Shown here: positions 7,602 to 13,898 of the stretch, piece after piece
Layout: each line of letters begins with the position of its first letter
Numbering within the stretch: position 1 is the stretch's first letter
Source: Acidobacteriota bacterium
GTDB taxonomy: Bacteria; Actinomycetota; Acidimicrobiia; Acidimicrobiales; Acidimicrobilacustridaceae
DNA length: 41,498 nucleotides
Direction of reading: 5' to 3'
NCBI GenBank assembly: GCA_018969405.1
Contig: JAGWYK010000014.1
Location: forward strand, 1 to 41,498
Notes under the pieces: generated by a model
The model's input: only the letters and a program-made list of their open reading frames with translations
Told to the model about the DNA's origin: nothing
The model's database searches: none
Translations under genes and position numbers: made by a program

Positions 7602-8522
7602 ATGCACACGTTCCCCAGAGAAGAGATCGAAGCGGCCTTCGCCGAGTTCCGTCGGCGTGGTGTGGAATCCCACGACTGGGAGGCATGGGCCGACATGTTC
7701 ACCGAGGACGCGCTCTACGAGGAGCACAACCTCGGCGTGTTCCACGGCCGGGAGGCCATCAGATCCTGGATCGTCGAGTGCATGGCCGACTACCCGACCA
7801 TGACGCTGTGGATCGAGTGGTACGCCATCGACGGCAACCGGGTGAGCTTCTACATCTGGAACAACCTCCCCGATCCGACCGGCACGGGGCGGCGCTTCGG
7901 ATTCCCGAACACCACGTTCCTCGAGTACGCCGGTGGCGGGAAGTTCTCCTTCGAGGGCGACTACTACAACCCCGCCGATGCCGGCCGGGTGTTCATGGAC
8001 TGGATCGCCGCTGGCGGCAATCGGGAGATTCCGCAGGATCGCAGTCTGCAGGGCATCGAGGGCTGGTCGCCGGCGGTGCCCGAGCCGGCGTTCCCCCGGG
8101 AGGAGATCGAGCGCGAGTTCGAGATCTACCGTCAGCGCGGGGTCACCGCCGTGGCCACCGGCGACTGGAACCAGTGGGCCGATCAGTTCACCGATGACGC
8201 GCAGTACCGCGAGCATCACTACGGGTACTTCCGTGGTCAGCAGGAGATCCGCGACTGGATCAACGGCGTGATGCAACCGTTCCCGACCATGGAGTTCCCG
8301 GTGTCCTACAAGGTCATCGAGGGCAACCGGGTGAGCGCGCTCATCCCCAACATCCTCCCGGCGCCCGAGGGCGACGACGGCTACTACGGCTTCGACGTGA
8401 ACACCATCCTCCACTACGCCGGCGACGGGAAGTGGAGCTATGAGGAGGACGTCTACTCACCCGCCGAGGCCGGCGAGGTCGTCAAGCGCTGGCTCGCCGC
8501 CGGCGGCGTCATCCCCAGCTGA
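7602..8522 (+). CDS. tandem two-domain SnoaL-like (NTF2 fold) protein
   Basis: The protein is 306 aa. I chose the ATG at 7602 because AAGGAG lies 6 nt upstream. It consists of two homologous SnoaL-like domains, at about 1-140 and 163-304. Both begin FPREEIE, then have W-x-x-WAD-x-FT-x-DA, G-x-F-x-G-x-x-x-I-R-x-WI, a conserved GNRVS, a YAG-x-GK-x-S-[FY]-E stretch, and end near W-I/L-A-A-G-G. These cone-shaped alpha+beta domains act as isomerases, cyclases or hydrolases, or as dimer modules. Fusion of two suggests a pseudo-dimer in one chain. A single-domain paralogue lies at 29137-29583. The gene is divergent from the TetR-monooxygenase operon and may act on the same substrate or product. Confidence 0.88.
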   Translation: MHTFPREEIEAAFAEFRRRGVESHDWEAWADMFTEDALYEEHNLGVFHGREAIRSWIVECMADYPTMTLWIEWYAIDGNRVSFYIWNNLPDPTGTGRRFGFPNTTFLEYAGGGKFSFEGDYYNPADAGRVFMDWIAAGGNREIPQDRSLQGIEGWSPAVPEPAFPREEIEREFEIYRQRGVTAVATGDWNQWADQFTDDAQYREHHYGYFRGQQEIRDWINGVMQPFPTMEFPVSYKVIEGNRVSALIPNILPAPEGDDGYYGFDVNTILHYAGDGKWSYEEDVYSPAEAGEVVKRWLAAGGVIPS

Positions 8523-8531
8523 GATTTCCTG

Positions 8532-8551
8532 CCGCTCACCCTTGGTGGCGG
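8532..8551 (+). terminator. candidate terminator hairpin after the SnoaL gene
   Basis: CCGC-T-CACC (8532-8540) pairs with GGTG-GCGG (8544-8551) around a CTT loop, giving 8 bp with one bulged T. It starts 9 nt after the stop codon. No U-tract follows, so intrinsic termination is uncertain. Confidence 0.35.
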
Positions 8552-8599
8552 GCGCGGGCGGACCCGTGTGCAGAAGCATCGATTCGAGGGGGGAAGCGT

Positions 8600-9088
8600 A
8601 TGACACATCCGATGAAGTCGATCCTCGCAGTCATCTCCGTAGTCACGGTGTCGATCGCTCTCTCCGCGTGCTCATCGAGCAACGGAAGCAGCCTGCCACA
8701 GCCGGACGTTGTTTCGACCGTGACAACCGCAGCATCACCACCGACCACGTCCGCCCAAGCGCGTCTGGCCGCCTGGCATATTGCTCCAACTGACGCGCCA
8801 TCAGTCGACGCCACCAACTTCACCGCTTCTGTCATGGGCGTCCAGTGCGGAGGTGGACCGATCATCACGACGGAGGTCTCGACCGAGGCGGACCGGATCA
8901 TCATCACCCTCGCCCAAGAGCCCTATCCGGGTCCCCACACGTGCGAAGGTCGCTCGCCCGAGTCCTACACCGTAGAGATCGGCGAGCCGATCGGCGGCAG
9001 GACGCTCATCGATGGCATGTGCATCCAGAGCGCACGGGCCTACGTGGGTCTCTGCGACCCGGACGGCGTGCGCTGGCCCCTGTCCTAG
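8600..9088 (+). CDS. small secreted lipoprotein of unknown function
   Basis: The protein is 162 aa. The signal peptide ends in the lipobox LSAC, with Cys at residue 24. A Ser/Thr/Pro linker (about 25-52) precedes a small domain with Cys near residues 79, 114, 136 and 147, which could form two disulfides. A GGGGGGAAG ribosome site precedes the ATG. I recognise no family. Codon choice is visibly less GC-biased than in the neighbours (frequent ACA, GCA, TCA, GTT and CCA), which hints at a recent acquisition or a fast-evolving gene. It is convergent with the SDR gene that follows. Confidence 0.8.
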   Translation: MTHPMKSILAVISVVTVSIALSACSSSNGSSLPQPDVVSTVTTAASPPTTSAQARLAAWHIAPTDAPSVDATNFTASVMGVQCGGGPIITTEVSTEADRIIITLAQEPYPGPHTCEGRSPESYTVEIGEPIGGRTLIDGMCIQSARAYVGLCDPDGVRWPLS

Positions 9089-9114
9089 CTGCATCTTTGC
9101 GGGCGTGCTGGCGA

Positions 9115-9981
9115 TCAGCTGTAGTCGGGGTCGGCCCGGTTGAGGATGATCTCGGCGCGGGCCCGCACGGTTTCCTCGAAGCGACCTTCCTCGACCATCC
9201 AGAAGCGGTTGGCGTAGAGCCCCTCGACGACCGTGTCGGCCACCTCGGACAGTGGCGTGAACACCACCGGAGTGCCGGCGTCCTCCATCGCCTTCATCCA
9301 ACCCGCCATGGCCGAGGTCGTGTCGATCTCATGATCAGCCGGGAACTCCGGGGGACGCTCTGATGCCGCCCAGATGCCGGTGTTGAGGATCCCCTTGGTC
9401 CTGCCGGTGGGGAACAGCACCGAGACGCCGATCTTGGCGTCGATGGCGTGGAGCTGGCCCCAGAGGCATTCGGAGATGGTGACGCAGGCGGCCTTGCAGG
9501 TGGCATAGGTGGCCGAGGTGGCGATGGGGGCGAAGCCACCGTTGCTCGAGGTCGTGTTCACGATATGGCACTCGTCGCCCTGGGCCAGCATGGTCGGCAC
9601 GAAGGCGTTGATGCCGTTGATCACGCCGTAGACGTGCACGCTGAAGGCGAAGCCCCAGTCGTTGATCTCATGCTCCCAGATCCGACCCTTGGCCCCCGAG
9701 GCCACGCCGGCGTTGTTGCACAGCACATGCACGGCGCCGTACTCGGCGAGGGTGGCGTCGCGGAGGGCCTCGACGGAGGCGAGCTTGGAGACATCGGTTC
9801 GCACGCCGATGACCTCATGACCCTGGGCCCGCAGCTCGCCCACCGCCGTGTCGAGCGCCTCCTGCTTCAGATCGGCGAGGACGACCTTCATCCCCTCCTC
9901 GGCGAAGCGTTCGGCCATGGCCCGACCGATGCCGCCGGCCCCGCCGGTGATGACGGCGACCCTGCCCCTGAGCTCCTTCAT
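9115..9981 (-). CDS. SDR family NAD(P)-dependent oxidoreductase
   Basis: The protein is 288 aa, a classical short-chain dehydrogenase. It has the cofactor motif TGGAGGIG (12-19), NNAG at about 89-92, the catalytic serines in NTTSS (142-146), and the YxxxK pair Y159/K163 (YATCK). The C-terminal extension (about residues 230-288, with GWMKAMEDAG and RAEIILNRADPDYS) resembles mycobacterial SDRs of unknown substrate. The ATG is preceded by GGGGGACACC, the same leader end as the divergent VOC gene. It is divergent from the VOC-SDR-SDR operon across a shared palindromic promoter, so probably co-regulated with it. Confidence 0.92.
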   Translation of the reverse strand: MKELRGRVAVITGGAGGIGRAMAERFAEEGMKVVLADLKQEALDTAVGELRAQGHEVIGVRTDVSKLASVEALRDATLAEYGAVHVLCNNAGVASGAKGRIWEHEINDWGFAFSVHVYGVINGINAFVPTMLAQGDECHIVNTTSSNGGFAPIATSATYATCKAACVTISECLWGQLHAIDAKIGVSVLFPTGRTKGILNTGIWAASERPPEFPADHEIDTTSAMAGWMKAMEDAGTPVVFTPLSEVADTVVEGLYANRFWMVEEGRFEETVRARAEIILNRADPDYS

Positions 9982-10032
9982 GGTGTCCCCCGTGGTCCCC
10001 GGCCCGCTCGGATGCGGTTCCGTGTCCGGCGG

Positions 10033-10090
10033 ACTCTAGTGAGCGGCGGCACGGTCGGTGGCCACCGACACACCGACGCTCCGCTACCTT
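10033..10090. promoter_or_regulatory. symmetric bidirectional promoter centred on a 16-bp perfect palindrome
   Basis: The perfect palindrome GTCGGTGGCCACCGAC occupies 10054-10069. Exactly 15 bp to its right is TACCTT (10085-10090), a -10-like hexamer for the rightward VOC gene. Exactly 15 bp to its left, read on the minus strand, is TAGAGT (10038-10033) for the leftward SDR gene. The palindrome thus covers both -35 positions and could be a single operator controlling both directions. The downstream ends of the region are also mirror images (GTGTCCCCC at 9982-9990, GGGGGACAC at 10132-10140) because both genes use the same ribosome site. Confidence 0.6.
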
Positions 10091-10141
10091 GTCCTCGCCG
10101 GTGGGGGAGGACCCCATCGTCGGATGATCCGGGGGGACACC

Positions 10142-10546
10142 ATGGCCACGACCGTCGGGCAGTACTGCATCAAGGTGAGCGACCTCGAGCGCTCGGTCCA
10201 CTTCTACACCGAGCTGCTCGGACTCAAGGTGCAGGGTCGCACCGAGATCCCCAATGTGAACGAGGTGCATCTCGCCGCCGATTCCGGTGGCGGTCGTCTC
10301 CAGTTGGCCAAGTTCGCCGAGACCATGAGCCCCCAGCCGATCGATCACGGCAACGCGCTCTGGAAGACCTACATCAACGTCGACGACTGTCGGGAGACCT
10401 GGCAGAGGGTCGTCGACGCCGGGTACACCTCGGTGATGGCTCCGGAGCGGCTCGAGCGCTGGCCGGTGATCGTGGCCTTCGTCTACGACCCGGACGGCTA
10501 TCTCATCGAACTCATCCAGCACGACGGCCCGCGACCGGGCGAGTGA
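10142..10546 (+). CDS. VOC (glyoxalase/bleomycin resistance) superfamily protein
   Basis: The protein is 134 aa. I chose the ATG at 10142 because GGGGGGA lies just upstream. Two beta-alpha-beta-beta-beta modules are visible. The first is GQYCIKVSDLERSVHFYTELLGL. The second starts near TYINVDDCRETWQRVVDAG and ends YDPDGYLIELIQ, the typical VOC C-terminal motif. By rough alignment to glyoxalase I, the ligand positions are Q7, Q54, K75 and E123 instead of H, E, H, E. It may therefore not be a metal-dependent glyoxalase (inference). It is first in a probable operon with two SDRs (53 and 57 bp gaps), so a role in the same catabolic step series is likely. Confidence 0.88.
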   Translation: MATTVGQYCIKVSDLERSVHFYTELLGLKVQGRTEIPNVNEVHLAADSGGGRLQLAKFAETMSPQPIDHGNALWKTYINVDDCRETWQRVVDAGYTSVMAPERLERWPVIVAFVYDPDGYLIELIQHDGPRPGE

Positions 10547-10599
10547 TCGACGATCCCGAAGCGCGTTGGGACAGACGCAGACCGAGCCGAGGAGCGGCG

Positions 10600-11385
10600 A
10601 TGAGTGACATCACGGATCAGGTCGCCGTCATCACCGGGGGCGCCCGGGGCATCGGCCGGGGCATCGCCGTCGAACTGGCCCGGGCCGGGGTCGACATCGT
10701 GATCGGGGACCTGCTGTCGGTGGCCGACATCGCCGTGGCCGCCGCCGAGACGGTCGCGGAGGTCGAGCGACTGGGACGACGGGCCATCGCACGGCAGTGC
10801 GATGTCCGCTCCGAGGAGGACCTGGGCTCGCTCATGACCGCCGCCGTCGATGAGTTCGGTCGGCTCGACATCGTGTGTCCCAACGCCGGGATCTGCAACC
10901 TCTCACCGCTCACCGAGCTGTCGGTCGAGGAGTTCCGGCGCACCTTCGACATCAACACCCTCGGGATGTTCCTCACCGTCCGAGCGGCGCTTCCCCATCT
11001 CCTCGAGCAGGGCTCCGGTTCGATCGTGGCCACCGCGTCCATCACCGGACTGCGGGGCACCACCGAACTCGTCCACTACGCCGCCAGCAAGGCGGCGGTC
11101 ATCTCGATGGTGCAGACCATGGCGCTGGAGCTCGGTCCCCGGGGCGTCCGCGTCAACTGCATCCTGCCCGGCACCGTGTTCACCGGGATCTCCTCGGCCC
11201 AGATGGACAAGCACGGCGTGCCCGAGGAGATGAAGGAGCAGATCCTCGATCAGGTCAGTGCCGGCACGACCCCGCTCGGTCGGATGCAGACCCCGGCCGA
11301 CATGGGCCAGGCGGTGGTGTACCTCTGTCAGGCCGACAACGTCACCGGGACATCGATCAACATCTCCGGCGGCGCTGCGCTCTGA
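10600..11385 (+). CDS. SDR family NAD(P)-dependent oxidoreductase
   Basis: The protein is 261 aa, a classical SDR of standard length. It has the cofactor motif TGGARGIGRG (12-21), PNAG (94-97, in place of NNAG), the catalytic S147 in ATASITG, Y160/K164 (YAASK), RVNCILPGTV, and the C-terminal GTSINISGGAAL. I chose the ATG at 10600, with GAGGAG upstream, over the longer open frame. It is the middle gene of the VOC-SDR-SDR run. The substrate is unknown; the sequence style matches 3-oxoacyl or hydroxysteroid SDRs of actinobacteria. Confidence 0.92.
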   Translation: MSDITDQVAVITGGARGIGRGIAVELARAGVDIVIGDLLSVADIAVAAAETVAEVERLGRRAIARQCDVRSEEDLGSLMTAAVDEFGRLDIVCPNAGICNLSPLTELSVEEFRRTFDINTLGMFLTVRAALPHLLEQGSGSIVATASITGLRGTTELVHYAASKAAVISMVQTMALELGPRGVRVNCILPGTVFTGISSAQMDKHGVPEEMKEQILDQVSAGTTPLGRMQTPADMGQAVVYLCQADNVTGTSINISGGAAL

Positions 11386-11442
11386 TCGGCCCGGACCGGC
11401 GGATTGCTATCGTCGGTGCGAACGCGACACGGGGGTGGAGAG

Positions 11443-12303
11443 ATGGCAGAGCAGAGCGCAGCGCAGCGGGTGGCGATCGTCACCGGCGCCAGCCGGGGCA
11501 TCGGCAAGGGCATCGCCCTCGAACTCGGCGCCAGTGGCGCCATCGTGTACGTGACCGGGCGCTCCGTCGACGCCGGGCCGTTGCCGGGCACCGTGGGTGA
11601 GACCGCAGCACAGATCGACGCCCTCGGCGGTCGGGGCATCGCGGTGGCCTGTGACCATCATGATGATCAGCAGGTGCGCGCCGTGTTCGAGCGCATCGAG
11701 GCGGAGCAGGGTCGTCTCGATGTGCTGGTCAACAATGTGTACTCGGCGCCGGATCTCGTGCCCTGGCTCCACAAGAAGTACTGGGAACTGCCCATCGACG
11801 CATGGGACCAGGTGATCGACATCGGCACCCGATCCCATTACGTGGCCAGCGTGTTCGGCACCCCGTTGATGCTGCGCGACGGCAGTGGTCTCATCGTCAA
11901 CGTCTCCTCCTCGGGGGCGGTCACCTATGCCCACAACGTGGTCTACGGGGTGGGCAAGGCAGCCGTGGACAAGATGACGGCGGACATGGCGGTCGAACTG
12001 GCCGGCACCGGTGTCTCGGTGGTCTCGCTGTGGCCGGGTCTCGTGCGCACCGAACTGCTCGAGATGGGTGCCCAGACCGACGGCGATCAGTCCTACATCG
12101 AACTTCCGGGCGAGGGTCGCTTCGATCTCTCGGGCGCCGAGTCCCCGCGGTTCCTCGGTCGCGCCGTGGTGGCGCTCGCGGCGGCTGCTGATCTCGCCGA
12201 GCGATCGGGGCGTGCCTTCACCTCGGCCGGGCTCGCCCGCGAGCTCGGATTCACCGATGTCGACGGTCGTATCCCCGAGGTGCTGCTGCGTCCGGAGGTC
12301 TGA
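11443..12303 (+). CDS. DHRS1-like SDR family oxidoreductase
   Basis: The protein is 286 aa from the ATG at 11443 (GGAG upstream). The cofactor motif is TGASRGIGKG (14-23), then VTGRS, CDHHDDQQV, LVNNVYS, VSSSG (154-158) and the YxxxK pair Y168/K172 (YGVGK). The TGRS-LPGT segment, the CDH-D motif, and the W-L-HKKYWELP stretch match the DHRS1 branch of SDRs. A -10-like TATCGT sits at 11408-11413, so an extra internal promoter is possible. It is last in the VOC-SDR-SDR run, and its stop lies 1 bp from the convergent GNAT gene. Confidence 0.9.
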   Translation: MAEQSAAQRVAIVTGASRGIGKGIALELGASGAIVYVTGRSVDAGPLPGTVGETAAQIDALGGRGIAVACDHHDDQQVRAVFERIEAEQGRLDVLVNNVYSAPDLVPWLHKKYWELPIDAWDQVIDIGTRSHYVASVFGTPLMLRDGSGLIVNVSSSGAVTYAHNVVYGVGKAAVDKMTADMAVELAGTGVSVVSLWPGLVRTELLEMGAQTDGDQSYIELPGEGRFDLSGAESPRFLGRAVVALAAAADLAERSGRAFTSAGLARELGFTDVDGRIPEVLLRPEV

Positions 12304-12304
12304 G

Positions 12305-12922
12305 TCAGTCGCCCGGGACCGGATCGCGCCACATCAGCCAGATGGGCGGCGTGGCGGGAAGCTCGATGGTCTCGGTGACGCGGAACCCGAAGCGCTCGTA
12401 GTACGGGACGTTGTCGGGCTTCTGGGTCTCGAGATAGGCCGGGGTCATGGTTCGATCGCAGTCGGTGAGCCGCTGCGTGAGCAGCGCACCCCCGAGGCCG
12501 CGTCCCTGCCACTTCGGGTCGATGCCGAGCAGCGGCAGGTACCAGTGGGCCTCGGTGGGATGGGCCTCGTCGACCGCAGCGAGCAGGCGCAGGCCGCTGC
12601 GACGGTTGCGGCCGGTCAGCAGTGCCGTCGCGCAGGCCCGGGTGATGCGGTTCTCACGGGCCCGTGGTCGGGGCATGGAACCGGGGGCGAGCCAGGAGGC
12701 CGACCCGGCGACGACCCCGTCGCGCTCGGCCACCCACACCTCGCCGTGCTCGGCGGCATCGCGCAGCAGCGCGCCGAGGAAGGTGGGCAGCATCCGGTGC
12801 TCCTGGATGACATCGCGGGCGAAATGGCCGAAGAGCGGATCGGGCCAGAAGGCGCGGCTGGTGGTGGCCACCGCCATCGGGATGTCATCGGTGGTGAGGC
12901 GCCGAAGGGTGAACTCGCTCAT
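12305..12922 (-). CDS. GNAT family N-acetyltransferase
   Basis: The protein is 205 aa from the ATG at 12922. The acetyl-CoA binding loop is GIDPKWQGRGLGGALL, preceded by WYLPLLG. The C-terminal substrate strand is YYERFGFRVTETIELP. This resembles the family of small GNAT enzymes annotated near antibiotic and amine acetylation. The substrate is unknown. The gene follows oleD by 22 bp on the same strand. A -10-like hexamer 6 nt before its ATG suggests it can also be transcribed on its own as a leaderless mRNA. It is convergent with the SDR gene. Confidence 0.9.
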   Translation of the reverse strand: MSEFTLRRLTTDDIPMAVATTSRAFWPDPLFGHFARDVIQEHRMLPTFLGALLRDAAEHGEVWVAERDGVVAGSASWLAPGSMPRPRARENRITRACATALLTGRNRRSGLRLLAAVDEAHPTEAHWYLPLLGIDPKWQGRGLGGALLTQRLTDCDRTMTPAYLETQKPDNVPYYERFGFRVTETIELPATPPIWLMWRDPVPGD

Positions 12923-12928
12923 GGCCCG

Positions 12929-12934
12929 ACCGTA
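12929..12934 (-). promoter_or_regulatory. candidate leaderless promoter -10 (TACGGT) of the GNAT gene
   Basis: On the minus strand TACGGT is followed by exactly 6 nt (CGGGCC) and the ATG at 12922. It lies in the 22-bp gap after oleD. Confidence 0.45.
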
Positions 12935-12944
12935 GTGCGGGCCC

Positions 12945-13898
12945 TCACCGGGCGGTCGAGAACCAGTCGGCGAGACGCCGGAAGCCCTCATCGAGACCCA
13001 CCTGCGGTGACCAGTCGAGCACCCGTCGGGTCTCGCGCTGATCGAACCAATGGGCCACCGACAGCTGTCGGGCGGCGAAATGGGTCAGAGGAGGTTCGGA
13101 TCCCGGCCACAGGGTGCCCACCACCCGTCCGAGCCCGGCGGCGACCGGAGCCGGGATGGAGCGCGGCCGGGACCCGACCCCGGCGGCGGAGAGGATGGCC
13201 TCGACGAGATCGCGCAGGGGTCGCGGCTCGCCGCCGGTGACCACCCAGGCCCGTCCGACAGCCTCGGTGCCGGGGCGGCAGACGTCCAGGGCGGCGATGA
13301 TGGCATCGGCGGCGTCATCGACGTAGGTGGAGTCGATCAGTGCCCGACCATGGTCGGGGAGCACCAGTCGTCCTGCTCGTGCTCGATCCACGATGCGACC
13401 GATGAGTTGGGTGTCGCCCGGCCCCCACACCAGATGGGGTCTGACCACCACGGTGGGCACCTGGGGATCGGTCAGCACGATGCGTTCGGCGATGGCCTTC
13501 GAGCGCGTGTACCCGTCGCGCCCGGTGTAGTCGGCCGCACCGACCCCGGCGCCGGTCGACGCGTCGTCGTGGAACGCCACCGACGGGCTGGAGATGTGGA
13601 CGAACCGACCGACGCGCGCCGCGGCGCGCATCACGTTGCGGGTCCCGTCGATGTTGACCGCCGAGAAGGTGCTCCAGCGCGCTCGGGGGGCCACCAGTGC
13701 GGCGAGGTGCACCACGGCCTCACAGCCGGCCGAGGCCGCGAGCACCGCATCGAGGTCGGTGATGTCGGCGAGATGATCACGAGCGGTCGACCCGGACGCC
13801 CGACGTTGGAGGCAGATCACCTCGTCGCCCCGGGCGACCAGCCGATCGGCCACGGTGCGACCGAGCAGGCTGGAGCCGCCGGTGACGAGGATCCTCAC
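12945..13898 (-). CDS. oleD: OleD, NAD(P)-dependent 2-alkyl-3-oxoalkanoate reductase
   Basis: The protein is 317 aa, an extended SDR of the 3-beta-HSD/epimerase type. It has the cofactor motif TGGSSLLG (6-13), HLAALVAPRARW, HISSPSV (101-107), Y130/K134 (YTRSK) and VVRPHLVWGPGD. In olefin biosynthesis OleD reduces the beta-keto acid made by OleA to a beta-hydroxy acid (family knowledge). The GTG start at 13898 overlaps the oleBC stop in a GTGA tetranucleotide, so translation is coupled. Its position directly after oleA and oleBC makes the assignment firm despite similarity to steroid dehydrogenases. Confidence 0.9.
   Translation of the reverse strand: MRILVTGGSSLLGRTVADRLVARGDEVICLQRRASGSTARDHLADITDLDAVLAASAGCEAVVHLAALVAPRARWSTFSAVNIDGTRNVMRAAARVGRFVHISSPSVAFHDDASTGAGVGAADYTGRDGYTRSKAIAERIVLTDPQVPTVVVRPHLVWGPGDTQLIGRIVDRARAGRLVLPDHGRALIDSTYVDDAADAIIAALDVCRPGTEAVGRAWVVTGGEPRPLRDLVEAILSAAGVGSRPRSIPAPVAAGLGRVVGTLWPGSEPPLTHFAARQLSVAHWFDQRETRRVLDWSPQVGLDEGFRRLADWFSTAR

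Noticed and set aside
9448-10599. Open frame running from antisense of the first SDR into the second SDR as one 645-codon protein
   Set aside because: Only the part from 10600 is SDR-like and has its own ribosome site. The upstream part is noncoding frame across a palindromic promoter and the VOC gene.
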